Shown in pieces: positions 35,014 through 47,260 of a DNA stretch of 64,000 nucleotides (positions within the stretch are counted from its first letter, which is position 1; each line of letters starts with the position of its first letter). A program made the position numbers and the translations under genes. The stretch spans positions 54,709,688 through 54,773,687 of the forward strand of contig JBANSL010000013.1 in the NCBI GenBank assembly GCA_037127255.1. The letters are read 5' to 3'. Source of the DNA: Persicaria tinctoria. Its lineage: Eukaryota; Streptophyta; Magnoliopsida; Caryophyllales; Polygonaceae. Below the pieces are notes generated by a model. It did no database searches, was not told the origin of the DNA, and was given only the letters and a program-made list of their open reading frames with translations.

Positions 35014-36845
35014 TTATCACTAGTGAGTCCCTTTAGGGCTGGAAATAACCCGCGGGTACCCGCTCCACCCTCTTTACCCGCATTAATTTTGCGGGTGAAA
35101 ACCCGCAAAAAAGTGGGTGACGGGTGAAGCGGGTGCGGGTGAAGCGGGTGATGGATGGATTATGGGTGAAGATTTTTCACCCATAACCCGCCCCACTAAC
35201 CCGCCCATTAACCCGCCCCGCACACCCGCCCCGCAAACCCGCATAAAATCCTTAAATTTACATATATAATGTGTATGATTATACTATTTTACCTTATTCA
35301 AGTTCAACTTCTACAAACTCTAATCCTTGATTAGTGCTTTGCCCACCAAATTTCAATTAGAATGGATATGGTCTCGACTTGCTCTTCCATGTTATAGCAA
35401 GGGATATATTGGATTAGTATATGATTAGTATAGAGATATATACCCTTTCACTTTCAAATTTCAAGGAGCTCGTCATTTTAGTGCTTTCCCGACCAAAAAT
35501 ATAAATACATAAACCCACCCCTTTGTAATTTTGAGTTAGAATTAGACTACTAGCTATTTATGTTGATTTGATTTTTTCTTTTGTTTCACCCATTGGGTAC
35601 CCGCTCCACCCGCATCACCCGCGCGGGTCGGATGCGGGTGAAAAGGTTTGCGGGTGATGGATGGAGCGGGTGAAGTTTCTTACCCGCGGGGCGGGTGATG
35701 GAGTGGCTTCATCCACCCATAACCCGCCCCATTTCCACCCCTAAGTCCCTTACACTCTAACATGGGGGTGAGTAGCATAACTATCCAAGAATACGACGAA
35801 ATCGAGATCGTCTTGCTCCGGGGTTGTCAATCCAGACATCGCCTATCTTCAAAGTAGTCTCAATCAAGATGTCATATCCTTACACATCATATGGACATGT
35901 TGGCTACTATATTGGTATCAACTTCCCTACAAGCAAAGTAGAAACCTAGCACATAGCTACTCCATCGAGGTGATCAATCAAGACAAAAGTAACAACATAA
36001 TATGCAGAACAAAATAGATAAAATAATATTGAATAGATCAAACCTAGAAATCATCCCTCACGATACACAAAATTACCATTTCTTGAATCGTGAGAGAATG
36101 ATTAGTTAGCCAAACATGGCTTTAGACGAATGTAAACTAAAAGGCTTGACTATTTCGAAGTGGTCATTGAAAACCTAGGCTAAAGGGTCTTTATATAGTG
36201 CTTAAGAAGGCTAGAAAACCCTAGTTCCTCCAGATTTAGGATAGGAAAGTATCTCATAATGATAAGATTTCATCCTTGGGGATCAAGCAAAGGTTAGATT
36301 TCGCACCAGCGGAGGCACCGAAGATTCGTTGTAGGTTCGACGGATCCGACGACGGTTGTGGGATGTGGAATGTTCATTCGAATCTGGGTGGGAAGTGTGG
36401 TGGAGATGGTGAGGCGGACAAGCGGGATCGAGATGGAGAAAGTGGTTCTGATGTGGACGGCGGAGGAATGGGATCTGATGGGGATGGAGGCGAAGTTGGA
36501 GAAGAGGGAGAAAGCGTTTGGGGGGGGGGGGGGGGAGGGTAGTGGTGGTTTGGGTTTGTGGTAGGGTATCGGTCGAATCGGGTTAGGGTTGAAATTTATT
36601 GCTTAATAAACCTATGATTACCGCATTATTCGGGGAAAAACGAAGAATTATTTAGACATATTTGTCGAATTTTTGTTTGTGTTAGGGGCTAGCCAAATCG
36701 AGTATCGAGTGGTTGGGTAGGATTTTCGATATGCATAGCTTGATTTATTATTCGTCAATTATTCAGATGTATGTGTCGAATTTTGGTTATTAGTGGTAAT
36801 GAGTTGGTAATTTATTCGGTGAAATCTGATTTATTATTTGGTGAA
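35014..36845 (+). repeat. Large inverted repeat, left arm
   Basis: From ATCACTAGTGAGTCC at ~35014 the sequence, minus the MITE at 35034-35751, is the reverse complement of 40372 back to about 39300. It includes the 88-codon frame at 36276, which has its counterpart at 39875-39549. At 36845 the arm gives way to the duplicated LINE/TRIM DNA. The frames contain runs of G/D/E codons and lie beside poly-G (36519-36535); I do not call them genes. Confidence 0.85.
35034..35743. mobile_element. hAT-type MITE, 710 bp, with 8-bp target duplication
   Basis: Ends TAGGGCTGGAAAT and ATTTCCACCCCTA are inverted repeats with one mismatch. AGTCCCTT lies directly on both sides (35026-35033 and 35744-35751). 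The inner ends are dense in GCGGGTGA/TACCCGC words on both strands, making a second, longer imperfect palindrome around an AT-rich middle. The right arm of the large inverted repeat has the uninserted site AGTCCTTT, confirming insertion. 8-bp duplication and TAGGG termini are hAT hallmarks. No transposase is present. Confidence 0.9.
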
Positions 36846-37622
36846 ATCCGATCCGCTCCCGGCTACCCCCAGTCGCTACCAATTGGTCTCCGTCGTGTCA
36901 GCCACTACATGCATGTGCTTGTGTCGGTTGCTCCTGCTGTAGCTCCAACAAACGCAACCTCTCTATGATGTGAGTATGCTGCCTACAACTCCAAAAGCCC
37001 ACCACCGACGCCGTCTTCGGCTGTCTCATCAGCTTCAAGGATCACCATCAACCTTGCCAACAAAGTACCCCGCTCCTCTCATCGGCGTCCACTACAAGGC
37101 TACCACTACGATGGCATGCACCGATTAACAAGAATCCTCATGGATATCTTCAAAGTCTTCGATCATCCCCTCTTTGGCTCCATTGGTTGAAGAAGATGAG
37201 CCACTCTTCGTGACACATGATCCCTTTCCCAAATTATTTATCTATTTAATTTTAATTCCATTTCCAACTTTTGATATCTCAATATCTCCCGTTTTAACTG
37301 CGGGGTCATATTAAGATATCTATTTCAATAAATTTGGTATTATTGTTAGGATAATTAGGAGATATGGTTAAGATTTGTTTCTATCACAATCTTTGTAATA
37401 TCCTATAAATAGTTATTAATGATAATGATAAAAGTGTGATTTTCCACCAACACATTTCTCTACAATTTCTAGCTCCAATGTTGCCTTTGAACCGGCAATT
37501 GGTTTATCAGGTGGCATCTGCCTTTTATGGAAGGACATTCCTTCTAACCAAGGCACAGTCGTTCTTATTGCGATTCAACATCGTTTCATTCACATTAAAT
37601 ATACAGACTACATCTCTAGTCA
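36846..37622 (+). repeat. Direct duplication of 34226-34999 (TRIM part plus LINE part)
   Basis: Near-identical to the earlier copy from CCGATCCGCTCCCGGCTACC through a TRIM LTR (37309-37464) to the LINE stretch ending CTACATCTCTAGTCA. The duplication shows the DNA was copied after the TRIM had inserted into the LINE. Confidence 0.9.
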
Positions 37623-38885
37623 GGTTATTGCCTTAATTTTTGGGATTTCATAAAGGATTATACCTCTCGACTGCTCATTCCATTTTGTATTATGGGTGAC
37701 TTGAATGATATTTCTTCTCTCACTGAGAAACTTGGTGGGACAGTGCCTACTTTCTCTCGTTTAACCAGGCTAAAGTATATTAAAAACCAATTACTGCTTT
37801 CTGAGGTCCCATCCTACGGGGGTTTGTTCACGTGGCAGCGGAAGAAGGGTGGACCGGATAACTGTACATCTTGAAAAACTTGACCGCTTATTAATAAATA
37901 CAGATTTTTTACCCATCTTCCCTTCTATCCGTACACAAGTTCATCCTTTCACTAGATCGGACCATGCTCCGATATCTGCCGACTTTCGACGAAATGGACA
38001 ACTTAAAAATAGACCTTTTCGTTTCGAATTAGCATGGGCTAATCGACCCAACTACTAACATTGTCAAACAAGCTTGGAGACTTGATTCTCCGAGTTATCT
38101 AATGTTTAAACTCGCGCAAAAGTCAAAACTTCTAAAGAAGCTTTCCAAATCTTGGCACAAAAAAACCTTTCTCAACATTAGCAATCAAATCATGACAACA
38201 GATCATGCTCTCTTACATTTACAATACAGCCTATTTGTAAATTACAATGGCACGGATCTAAATCTAATGAGTAGAGTACTTAATAAAAGAGAACGAATGT
38301 TGGATTTCCACCGACGTTACTAGAGTCAGCGGGATAAGGTAACACATGCTAAGTTCAGCGATTCAAATTCTGGTTATTTTCACAAGATTGCCTCTGCCAA
38401 AAGGGGTAAGAAACAAATAAAATCGCTTCTCCTTGCTAATGGGGAACTCACTGCAGATATCAAAACAATCCAGCAAGAGTTTGAGAGGGAGTTTAAAACT
38501 CGTTTTTGAACGGACAGTCACCCCCATAAGGATGCAAACTGACCTTGCAGTCATTTCACATGAGGTCACTTATGCGGACAATGAAATGCCTAAGGGCGTT
38601 GTCTCAAACTCTGAGATCAAAACTGCTCTTTTTTCTATGGTTGCAGACAAAACTCCTGGACCAGATGGGTTACCAACATGATTTTATCAAAAGTATTGAG
38701 CTTTAGTGGGGCCATTTGTCACCAAGGTCGTTAAAGCCTTTTTCAATTATGGTCATCTACTTCGCCAAATTAATCACACTTTCATAACCCTACTGCCCAA
38801 ACGCGACGACCTGAGACAATCAATCATTACCGACCTATCAGCCTCTATTCTACTATCTATAAGATCATTGCTAAAGTAATCACTC
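37465..38885 (+). mobile_element. LINE fragment B (endonuclease and start of reverse transcriptase)
   Basis: Continues from the duplicated segment: GDLNDISSLTEKLGG, then LFTWQRKKGG and HPFTRSDHAPISADF, the core endonuclease motifs (GDLN, FTW, SDH). It then enters the linker and the reverse transcriptase start: KTPGPDGLP near 38650 and NHTFITLLPKRDD, then INHYRPISL, near 38775-38850. Several stops and frameshifts are present. It ends at ~38885, before the YxDD box. Together with fragment A it is one LINE broken by rearrangement. Confidence 0.8.
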
Positions 38886-38889
38886 CACC

Positions 38890-39510
38890 TTGAAAACAAA
38901 TTTAGGTTTTTAAAATTTATAAAATATTTGTGACATAAATATTTGTTAAACCCACCTTATTTAGTTCGTTTTAAAGATGTGGCAATTCCACCGAATAATA
39001 TTTCGCTTGCTGCCGAATAATGTTTTGTTTCTTTTTTTCATTTAGTTCATATAAAAAATTACCAATTCCATTGAATAATTTGTCACATGCTACCGAATAA
39101 TGTTTTATTTTTTGTCATTCAATTTCAGTTAAAAAAACCTCAAATCCCTATTCAATACACACAATTAATACGAATAATGCTTCATATTTCACCGAATAAT
39201 GTCTCACATTTCACCGAATAACGATTGTTTTATGTTGTTTGTTTGTGAAACCGAAAACTCCATATATTCTAACGAATAATAAATCAAATTTCACCGAATA
39301 ATTTACCAACTCATTACCACTAATAACCAAAATTCGACACATACATCTGAATAATTGACGAATAATAAATCAAACTATGCATATCGAAAATCCTACCCAA
39401 CCACTCGATACTCAATTTGGCTAGCCCCTAACACAAACACAAATTCGACAAATATGTCTAAATAATTCTTCGTTTTTCCCCGAATAATGCGGTAATCACA
39501 GGTTTATTAA
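38890..39510. repeat. CGAATAAT-rich block, copy 2
   Basis: About ten copies of ACCGAATAAT-like words. Part of it (39300-39510) is inverted at 36600-36845; the rest has no partner, so the right arm is the more complete copy. Confidence 0.8.
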
Positions 39511-40372
39511 GCAATAAATTTCAACCCTAACCCGATTTGACCGATACCCTACCACAAACCTAAACCACCCCTACCCTCCCCCCCCCCCCTCCAAACGCTT
39601 TCTCCCTCTTCTCCAACTTCGCCTCCATCCCCATCAGATCCCATTCCTCCGTCGTCCACATCAGAACCACTTTTTCCATCTCGATCCCGCTTGTTCGCCT
39701 CACCATCTCCACCACACTTCCCACCCAGATCCGAATGAACATTCCACATCCCACAACCACCGTCGGATCCGTCGAACCTACAACGAATCTTCGGTGCCTC
39801 TGCTGGTGCGAAATCTAACCTTTGCTTGATCCCCAAGGTTGGAATCTTATCTTTATGAGATACTTTCCTATCCAAAATCTGGAGGAACTAGGGTTTTCTA
39901 GCCTTCTTAAGCACTATATAAAGACCCTTTAGCCTAGGTTTTCAATGACCACTTTGAAATAGTCAAGCCTTTTAGTTTACATTCGTCTAAAGCCATGTTT
40001 GGCTAACTAATCTTTCTCTCACGATTCAAGAAATGGTAATTTTGTGTATCGTGAGGGATGATTTCTAGGTTTGATCTATTCAATATTATTTTATCTATTT
40101 TGTTCTGCATATTATGTTGTTACTTTTTTCTTGATTGATCACCTCGATGGAGTAGCTATGTGATAGGTTTCTACTTTGCTTGTAGGGAAGTTGATACCAA
40201 TATAGTAGCCAGCATGTCCATATGATGTGTAAGGATATGACATCTTGATTGAGACTACTTTGAAGATAGGCGATGTCTGGATTGACAACCCTGGAGCAAG
40301 GCGATCTCGATGTCGTTGTATTCTTGGATCGTTATGCTACTCGCCCCCATATTAGAGTGTAAAGGACTCACT
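39300..40372 (-). repeat. Large inverted repeat, right arm
   Basis: Reverse complement of the left arm apart from the MITE. The empty MITE site AGTGAGTCCTTTACACTC lies near 40353-40370 on the minus strand. The poly-C at 39580-39590 mirrors the poly-G of the left arm. Confidence 0.85.
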
Positions 40373-40544
40373 AGTGATCGTGTGACTTAAGGTAGCCTAG
40401 GGTGTCTACATAAGCCAAGAACTGGAATAATCACAAAGGGAAGGAGCCCGATGATCGAAAAACCAACCATGTTGCGATGCGCAGGTGAAACCATTCATAT
40501 AATCTCTATCTTTTTCTCTTTGCAATTGCTTTGTTACTTTAATT

Positions 40545-40608
<64 letters not shown>
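40545..40608. repeat. (TC)n microsatellite
   Basis: About 30 TC units with one TT interruption near 40579. Serine/leucine frames across it are artefacts. Confidence 0.95.
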
Positions 40609-40707
40609 CTGCCGACTCTCCACTACTCTAAAAGTCTAGTTTTGCTTAATTTCCTCTCTTCTTCTTCTCTATTCTTATTTGTTAGTAAGAGGACCCCTAA
40701 TTACATG

Positions 40708-41540
40708 CTCTTTGTGAGAGCTTCAAAAAGTTCAAGGCACTTGTAGAGAAGCAATCAGGGAAGGTAATCAAGGCATTAACGACTGACAGAGGAGGAGAGT
40801 TCATGTCCTATGATTTCATGGCATTTTATGAAGAAAATGGCATTAGAAGAGAGCTAACGGCACCCTATACACCTGAGCAAAATGGGGTAGCAGAGAGGGA
40901 AAACGAAACTGTGGTGGAGATGGCAAGGAGTATGTTGAAAGCTAGAAGAGTTCCAAACTAGTTTTGGTTTGACGTTGTAGCCATTACAGTGTGTGTGTTG
41001 AACTTATCACCAACTCGGGCAGTGATGAACAAGACTCCATTTGAGGTTTGGAGAGAAAAGAAGCCTTCAATGATTCATCTAAGGGTGTTTGGTTGTGTTG
41101 CCTATGCCTTGGGGAACATAAGATCAAAACTGGATGACAAGGCTGAGAAATGTGTGTTCATTGGGTATGCAACTCATTCTAAAGCCTACAAGCTATACAA
41201 TTCAGTGAGCAAGAAGACCATAGTGAGTAGAAATGTGGTTTTCAATGAGGAAGCTTGTTGGGAATGGGAGAAACTTTAGAATGATCAAGTGACAGGAGAT
41301 GATGTGCCAGTTGACAGTTCACGAGAAGGATTTGTGAATGTTGATATGTTTGATGACGACGATGATCAGAATGATGGCCTTCCTGCAACACCAGTGCCTC
41401 AGTATAGCTCATCTAATAGATCACCTAGTAACTCTCCCTCAAGTCCATCAAGTGGCTATCCCCAAAGGAAATTCAGGTCACTTGCTGACATTTACCAAAA
41501 CTGTGAGTTTGCTTTGATGGCCTCTGATCCAGAGAAGTTT
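40708..41540 (+). pseudogene. Copia-1 retrotransposon, integrase part (left of CACTA-1)
   Basis: Open from about 40712 apart from an in-frame TAG near 40960 and another at ~41277. Reads ALTTDRGGEFMSYDF (second integrase aspartate), TPEQNGVAERENETV (catalytic E region), then LRVFGCVAYAL and KCVFIGYATHSKAYKLYN, the Copia integrase C-terminus, followed by an acidic/serine-rich linker. The element is 5'-truncated at ~40708: no LTR, gag or protease. The frame runs into CACTA-1 at P-E-K-F and resumes at 60978. Confidence 0.85.
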
Positions 41541-42300
41541 CACTACTAGAAAACTTCAATTAGGCATCTGTTGCCAACAGATGTCATTCAAATTAATTTC
41601 CGATCTCTTTGTGCGTGTAGTAAAAGATCCAAACTTTTCACATCGGTTTTAAGCAGATGTCTTTTCTTAATTACAACCCCTAAATTTTGGTTATGACATA
41701 TTCACTCGTTGATGAATATCTCTGATTTGTCATTTGAAAACATGTGAAGATGTCCTCCTAAAGCAAAAAAAATGACATTTACATCTTTATTTATAAAATA
41801 AGTAATGTCATAAGGCAAGAAAGACAACAGTTTTTGTTTTAGTGATCATGTTTATAATCATGTCCGATATATAATTTATGATTTTATATTGTTTTAATTT
41901 AACCGACCACATGAAATATAGGCATAATTGATGTCGTTTCCCACATTTATATCAGTTTTTTCAAAATAAAATAATGTTTTTGCTGCAATGACACATCGAT
42001 TTATTTGGTAGATAACGATGTTATTTTGATAAATATATATCAGTTTATATATCATTTTCATGTTGAAACTGGTGTTGCACATTGGTTTAGATGAATGAAC
42101 TGATGTGTATAATTATACTGGCATTTGTTTCCATAAACCAATCTGATGTTAAACATATGAACGCGCTACAATTTTAATATATAATCTGATGTCTTTCATT
42201 TGGATACACAACACGCCTTTTTCAATAGAATATCGCATTTTGTTTGTTCTTCGAAATGATAGGCCGTTTAATGAAAACATGTAAATAAATACTAGCATCG
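41541..42300. repeat. CACTA-1 left subterminal region
   Basis: Recurrent CAGATGTC/CTGATGT words in both orientations (near 41557, 41573, 41654, 42132 and 42184). The right end has matching CATCTGTTGATT and GATGTCTAATTG (60910-60960). Short, repeated, two-orientation motifs near CACTA ends are typical transposase-binding sites; that role is inferred. Confidence 0.55.
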
Positions 42301-42973
42301 TATTGTAACATTTACAAAATACGATGCCGCTATTCATAGCCACAAAATTGGCTAGCCATATCTATAAAAAAAAAAGGTTAAGGCTAGCACCATCTTTACT
42401 TGAAGATATTGGCAGAAAGAAGATCAGTACATTGAATAAAATGTTATCAGTTTTCCATCTGCCTTCATTCGATCTCCAGCTACTTCTCCTTTTCATAAAG
42501 CTCCTACAACAGAAGAATAACACTAGCCAGAATATCATGAAGATAATAATCCATTGAGGATCAAGTATTACCTAGATTGTATGAACAATTTCACAAAATG
42601 GTTGGATCTCCACATTTATTCTTTTATCGAAAAATATCACACATCGCACATACAACATGTATATGTGTCACTAATCTAGCATGTTATTGCTTGGTTCATG
42701 TTGTTTGATTAGAATGTGCTACTAATCTTGTCATTCAGGTTTTTTTTGTTAATAAAATTCTGCGAACAGGTTTTCTGAACTATATTATTAATCAAGAAGC
42801 ATAACATGATAACAATACACTCCTAAAAGCAACTAGTAAGTTTTCAAGAAGCTTGAATCATGACTAGCATGTAAAGCTTCTCCTAAGCCTCCCATGATTA
42901 ACAAGGGCTTGGCCACAAGTATACATGAAAAGGAAAGAAGGCTCTTCAAACATACTCCAAAGAACAAGCTTAC

Positions 42974-45860
42974 CGCATCTAAAAACATTTCAACAAAATA
43001 AGCTGCAAAAAGTGCAAGAACGTAGTCATACATATACGAACACTTGCATGTAGCTGCAAATAATCGTTGCCAGTCTGCCCAAGATGAACCAATTAGTATA
43101 CATGCTGCAGAATTAACCTGTAGGAGAGCACGTGCCTTAAGTCACTTGGCTAGTACATACATGAAGAGAGGGGAGAACCAAAGAACTCTTCAAGGTAACA
43201 TTAAAAGAAGAGAAAATGGTTTTAAAGTGAAAGAAGGATGAGTAGATAAACAGATACTCACTGTGAACAATGACATCAAAAGGGGCCAATGAATCGTAGC
43301 CAATAAATGCCTGATCCAGTGGAAGGGGTTTTGATTAGTTCCAGATCCTTCAACAATGTTTAATTAGATCAACAGAGGACAAAATAAGAGATGAGAATAA
43401 TAGATATTCAGCAATAAGATATCAATTATTGTATTCTGATTTCTGATACAAACATGTGGAGTTCGAAGTTCTATTATATCATTCGTCACTAGAGAAAAAG
43501 GAAAGAAGTAGCATCTTCACATGAGAAGAACAAATACACAAAATGAGAGATATAAGTACAGGATTTTTCTGGCACACATTAAAATCCCCTAGAGTTCATG
43601 CACTTACACCTAGGGGTATTTTTTTCTCACAAGAGGCAAACAAAAAATACATATATCCCAAGAAGAATCAACATGATATTCTTTTCTCATAAAAGAGTGA
43701 TTGACAGAAGTGTACAAACGATTTGCCCGACAAAAAAAAAAAGACAAAGATGTGTCAGTATAACACAAGAAACAACACTGGCATGCAGGTGCATAACAGA
43801 AATAAGTTAAATCTTCAATTGAAAGCATTTCAAGTTACTTAGTAAATGAAAAATAAGTGCATAACAATAGCTTCCTTACTTTCAGTAACCAAAGAAGCGA
43901 CATATATCACATCTTCGATTAAAGCCAAGAGCACTTCTGTAGGATGGTCAAAAGAACAACCAGTTGTATCTTCACATTGTGAGGAATGCTCCAATGGTGA
44001 GGAAGTAGCTGAAGTACTACCAGCGCCTTCCTCATTATCGAGTTCCCACCTCCTGAAAACGTCTAAGAACTGCTTGAGGAAAGCATAAAACAGATGCTTC
44101 TTCTCAACTTATAATGAAGGGGCATTAGCATTTGAAAAAAAAAGGACATAATAAAATTTTAAAAAGGCAGAGTTGTTAAGAAATCAAATTAACATCATGA
44201 CAAGGCCATAAATGAATGATAAGTGCTAAAAAATAACGAAAATAAACAAATTGCGAAAATATAGAAGAGTTCACATGTATATAAGATCAAAAACCATAAA
44301 GGTCTTACTTTCTAGAAAATACTTGATGAGTCATTTCTTCATAAATCTAAAATCCAAATGCATTGTACATATAATTTTCCATTACAATATTTTAAAGCAT
44401 TAAAGCAATAGTTTAAATTGAGTAAAACCCCTATCAGATTAGTCCAGTTTTATGAAGGATATGAAGGATTTTCAAACTTGTGCAGAGCTTTTAGCAGAGA
44501 AGGCACATAATTATGGATAATGTTTCAATATCCAACAACATATGCACTCCCTCCGATCAACTTTCACTATCGTTTTAGGTTTTCTATGCACGTAATTAGC
44601 ATTGAGTTTCTTGAATTATTTTTATTGGCTAATTTTTTCTCATATTGTTCACTTTTTTTTTTATTTTAAGGTTAAAATTATATTAATACTATTAAGTTTT
44701 TTGCATAGGATAGGGGAAGGTCACCCCTAGCTTAGCCTAGGACTTAAACTAGGGAGCTGACAATATGTCATATTGTTCACTGATTGGCTTAAAAGAGATG
44801 TGGACATTTAATGATGTGATAAGATTTAAGTAATCATAACAAAAATAAGTGAATTGATACTTTTCTTAAAACTTGTCCTCAAGCCTAAAACGGAACTTAT
44901 TGTTTATTAGAAGGAGTACTGAATACCAAAAAATAAACGGAACCTCTAGCTGCCGAAATGTGAAGCCAATAAAAAAATATGTCACTCCTAGTGTTCCGCA
45001 AAGGAGAAGCCAGAGATAACAAGAGCTCTCTCAGGATTCATTTAAGTAGAGATACTAAACATCTAGATTTGCAATATGAGTAACTAGGATCCAGGGAATT
45101 GAGGATAATAGTTATGTTGAGAATATAGCTAGCTCAAGTTCAGGAAATCCAATAAGCTGGAAGGGAAGTTCAAATAACAAGGTAAGAAGTAAACAAAAAT
45201 CCCTAAAACAATCTAACCTAATATACACACAAATTTTTCCCTTCTCATTTACATCTTTTTTGAGAAGGATAGCACAATATTGTCAAGCAAAATCATAGAG
45301 GAAGAAACATGTCCAAGAATAACTAATATGCTGATAGCAGCAAACTGATTAACCCAAATACCTTGTCATGTGTATTCTCGTATCTCTGCCACAGTGAATT
45401 TAAAATAGACTCAGCACCAACCTCACTGAAATGGAAAGGATGAAGAAAAATAAGAAACAACAGATATGAACTAAAGCATGCATTTGCATAAATATATTAT
45501 ATACATAGTTGTCTATTCAATGAATCAAACTCATAAAACTTCACAGTTTTTAAAGAATTAATTATTTAAGCATGAGAAATGAAAATATCATGCAAAAAGG
45601 TAGTTATAAATCATAATTGTCTAGAAAGGAAGGTATCTTCAGCATGCCTTTTGTGAATCAAGTTAGTTATCGATTGGCTTCGAAAATAATCAAATGCTCC
45701 ATCCAAATCAAAAAGGGAAGAAACATGTGACATAGAAATAGTACCTGAAATATACTTTGTTTTTGGGCAAGTTTAAACGATCTACTTTGTATGTAGACCC
45801 TCCATGATGACCACTAGATGTCCTTCTAATAAATCCAGCAACACCCTTAACAATATTCAT
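42974..45860 (-). pseudogene. Captured exons resembling the N-terminus of a large BEACH-domain protein
   Basis: Exon 45860-45745 starts with ATG and reads MNIVKGVAGFIRRTSSG. Exon 45425-45362 joins in phase and reads SEVGAESILNSLWQRYENTH. Exon ~44124-43884 reads HLFYAFLKQFLDVFRRWEL and later EVLLALIEDVIYVASLVTE; its acceptor is AA instead of AG. Two further open, splice-bordered exons at 43313-43259 and 43117-42974 (SAACILIGSSWADWQRLFAA) probably continue the same gene. The order and wording fit the start of plant BEACH proteins (SPIRRIG/BCH group, membrane traffic), normally thousands of residues long. Only the first few hundred codons are here. The family call is from memory of the motif style and is moderate. 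Confidence 0.5.
44130..45361. other. Intron-like AT-rich DNA between captured exons
   Basis: No coding signal. It includes a degraded phrase at ~44690-44780 (CCTAGCTTAGCCTAGGACTTAAACTAGGGAGCTGAC) that looks like a small inserted repeat. Confidence 0.35.
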
Positions 45861-45930
45861 GATTCCTCCTCAATCTATACGACCCAAAGTTTCTGGAGCC
45901 AATACCAACTGAGCAGCCAAGCACTGTGAC

Positions 45931-46409
45931 TAGACCTGTCAAAACACAACCCGACCCGGTCGACCCGATCCGACCACCCAGAAAATTTTCGACCCGAACC
46001 CGGAAATTTTGACCCTGAAATTTTTTTCGACCCGAACCCGAAAAACCGGAAATTTTCCGGGTCATCTGGGTTTCGACCCGGTGACCCGATTGACCCGATA
46101 ATTTTGACCCGATTTTACCCGATTGACCCGGTAACCCGGTTGACCCGGTTAATTTTTAATTAAATATAATTAATTTTATTTATATATAATTAAAATTTAT
46201 TGCAAAATTATCAAATCATGATTTTTTTAATTTAAAAAGGAAAAAATTGACAAACCCGAAATCGACCCGAAATGACCCGAAACCCGGTCAAACCCGGGTT
46301 GTAGTCAACCCGGAAATACTCGGAACCCGTTTTACCCGGAACCCGTTTTACCCGAGACCCGAAGTGACCCGACTCGAACCCGACCCGAATGACCCGTTTG
46401 ACAGGTCTA
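45931..46409. mobile_element. hAT-type MITE, 479 bp, with perfect TIRs and 8-bp duplication
   Basis: TAGACCTGTCAAA at 45931 is the exact inverse of TTTGACAGGTCTA at 46397-46409. ACTGTGAC is repeated on both sides (45923-45930 and 46410-46417). The interior is dominated by GACCCG/AACCCG words flanking an AT-rich core. It sits just upstream of the first captured BEACH exon. The 72-codon and 96-codon frames inside are repeat artefacts. Confidence 0.93.
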
Positions 46410-46889
46410 ACTGTGACCCATCAAGTCAATCAGGGCCACCAAATGACCATGCAATCAAATGTAATAGATTTCATTCCATTGATGCAAAGCTTCAGTTTGA
46501 TAGTACATGCATAAAAAGAACATCAAAACAGATGTGAGAAGAAAGTTCCAATGATTAACAACCACGTCGTTTCAAAAGAGATGTAAACAAATAGTACAAT
46601 TGTGGAAATTTCATAATCTACAAGGAGAAAACCAAAAGTAAACATCTAATTAGAACAGTAGTGGTGCTAAAAGAAAAGTGAGATGGGCAATGTCAAATCT
46701 GCATTCTCAACAAGTTGCTTCAATATGCCAATACTTTCAAATCCTTAAAAAAAAGTTCACAGGACATAGGAACAAATTTGAGGGATGAAAGATTTTACCA
46801 TGTCCCCAATCAAAAAAGAAGGAATTAGGATGAGCACTGACTTACTAAGACTTGATTTACAACCTCTGAGATATTAGACTTGTCCCCTA

Positions 46890-47260
46890 CACTACCAAAA
46901 ACACAGGAAATAGCCACGAATTGGCCACAAATGATCGTGGCTAAACGGTTTAGCGACGGGTCCGTGGCTATGCCCGTGGCCGGGTCGGGATCGTGTCATT
47001 TGTGGCTGTAGCGACGAAGTTAGCCACGGTGTATGTCATGGCTGATTTTGTGGCTTGGCACGTGCAAGATGTCTAACGTCTTTCGTGACTGATTTCGTGG
47101 CAACTATCGTGGCCAATTAGGTGGCTAAGTTTGTGGCTTTGTTGGCTATGGCCGTAGCTATTCCCGTGGCGAAATTCGTGGCTAAGTTCGTGACTTTATT
47201 GCTAGCTATGCCCGTGGCTATGCCTTTGGTCTTATTCGTGGCCTTATTCGTTCTATGAGC
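46890..47260. repeat. CACTA-2 left subterminal repeats
   Basis: At least ten copies of CGTGGCTA or its reverse TAGCCACG, in both orientations, over about 350 bases, with expansions such as CCGTGGCTATGCCCGTGGC. They mirror 57880-58604. They are probable binding sites for the mobilising CACTA proteins. Confidence 0.75.

Noticed and set aside
36276..36542. Glycine/aspartate-rich frame, with its inverted copy at 39549-39875
   Set aside because: It lies in a repeat arm, runs into poly-G, and shows no conservation beyond the repeat itself; no start or splice context supports a protein.
40451..40746. Leucine/serine frames
   Set aside because: Translation of the (TC)n microsatellite.
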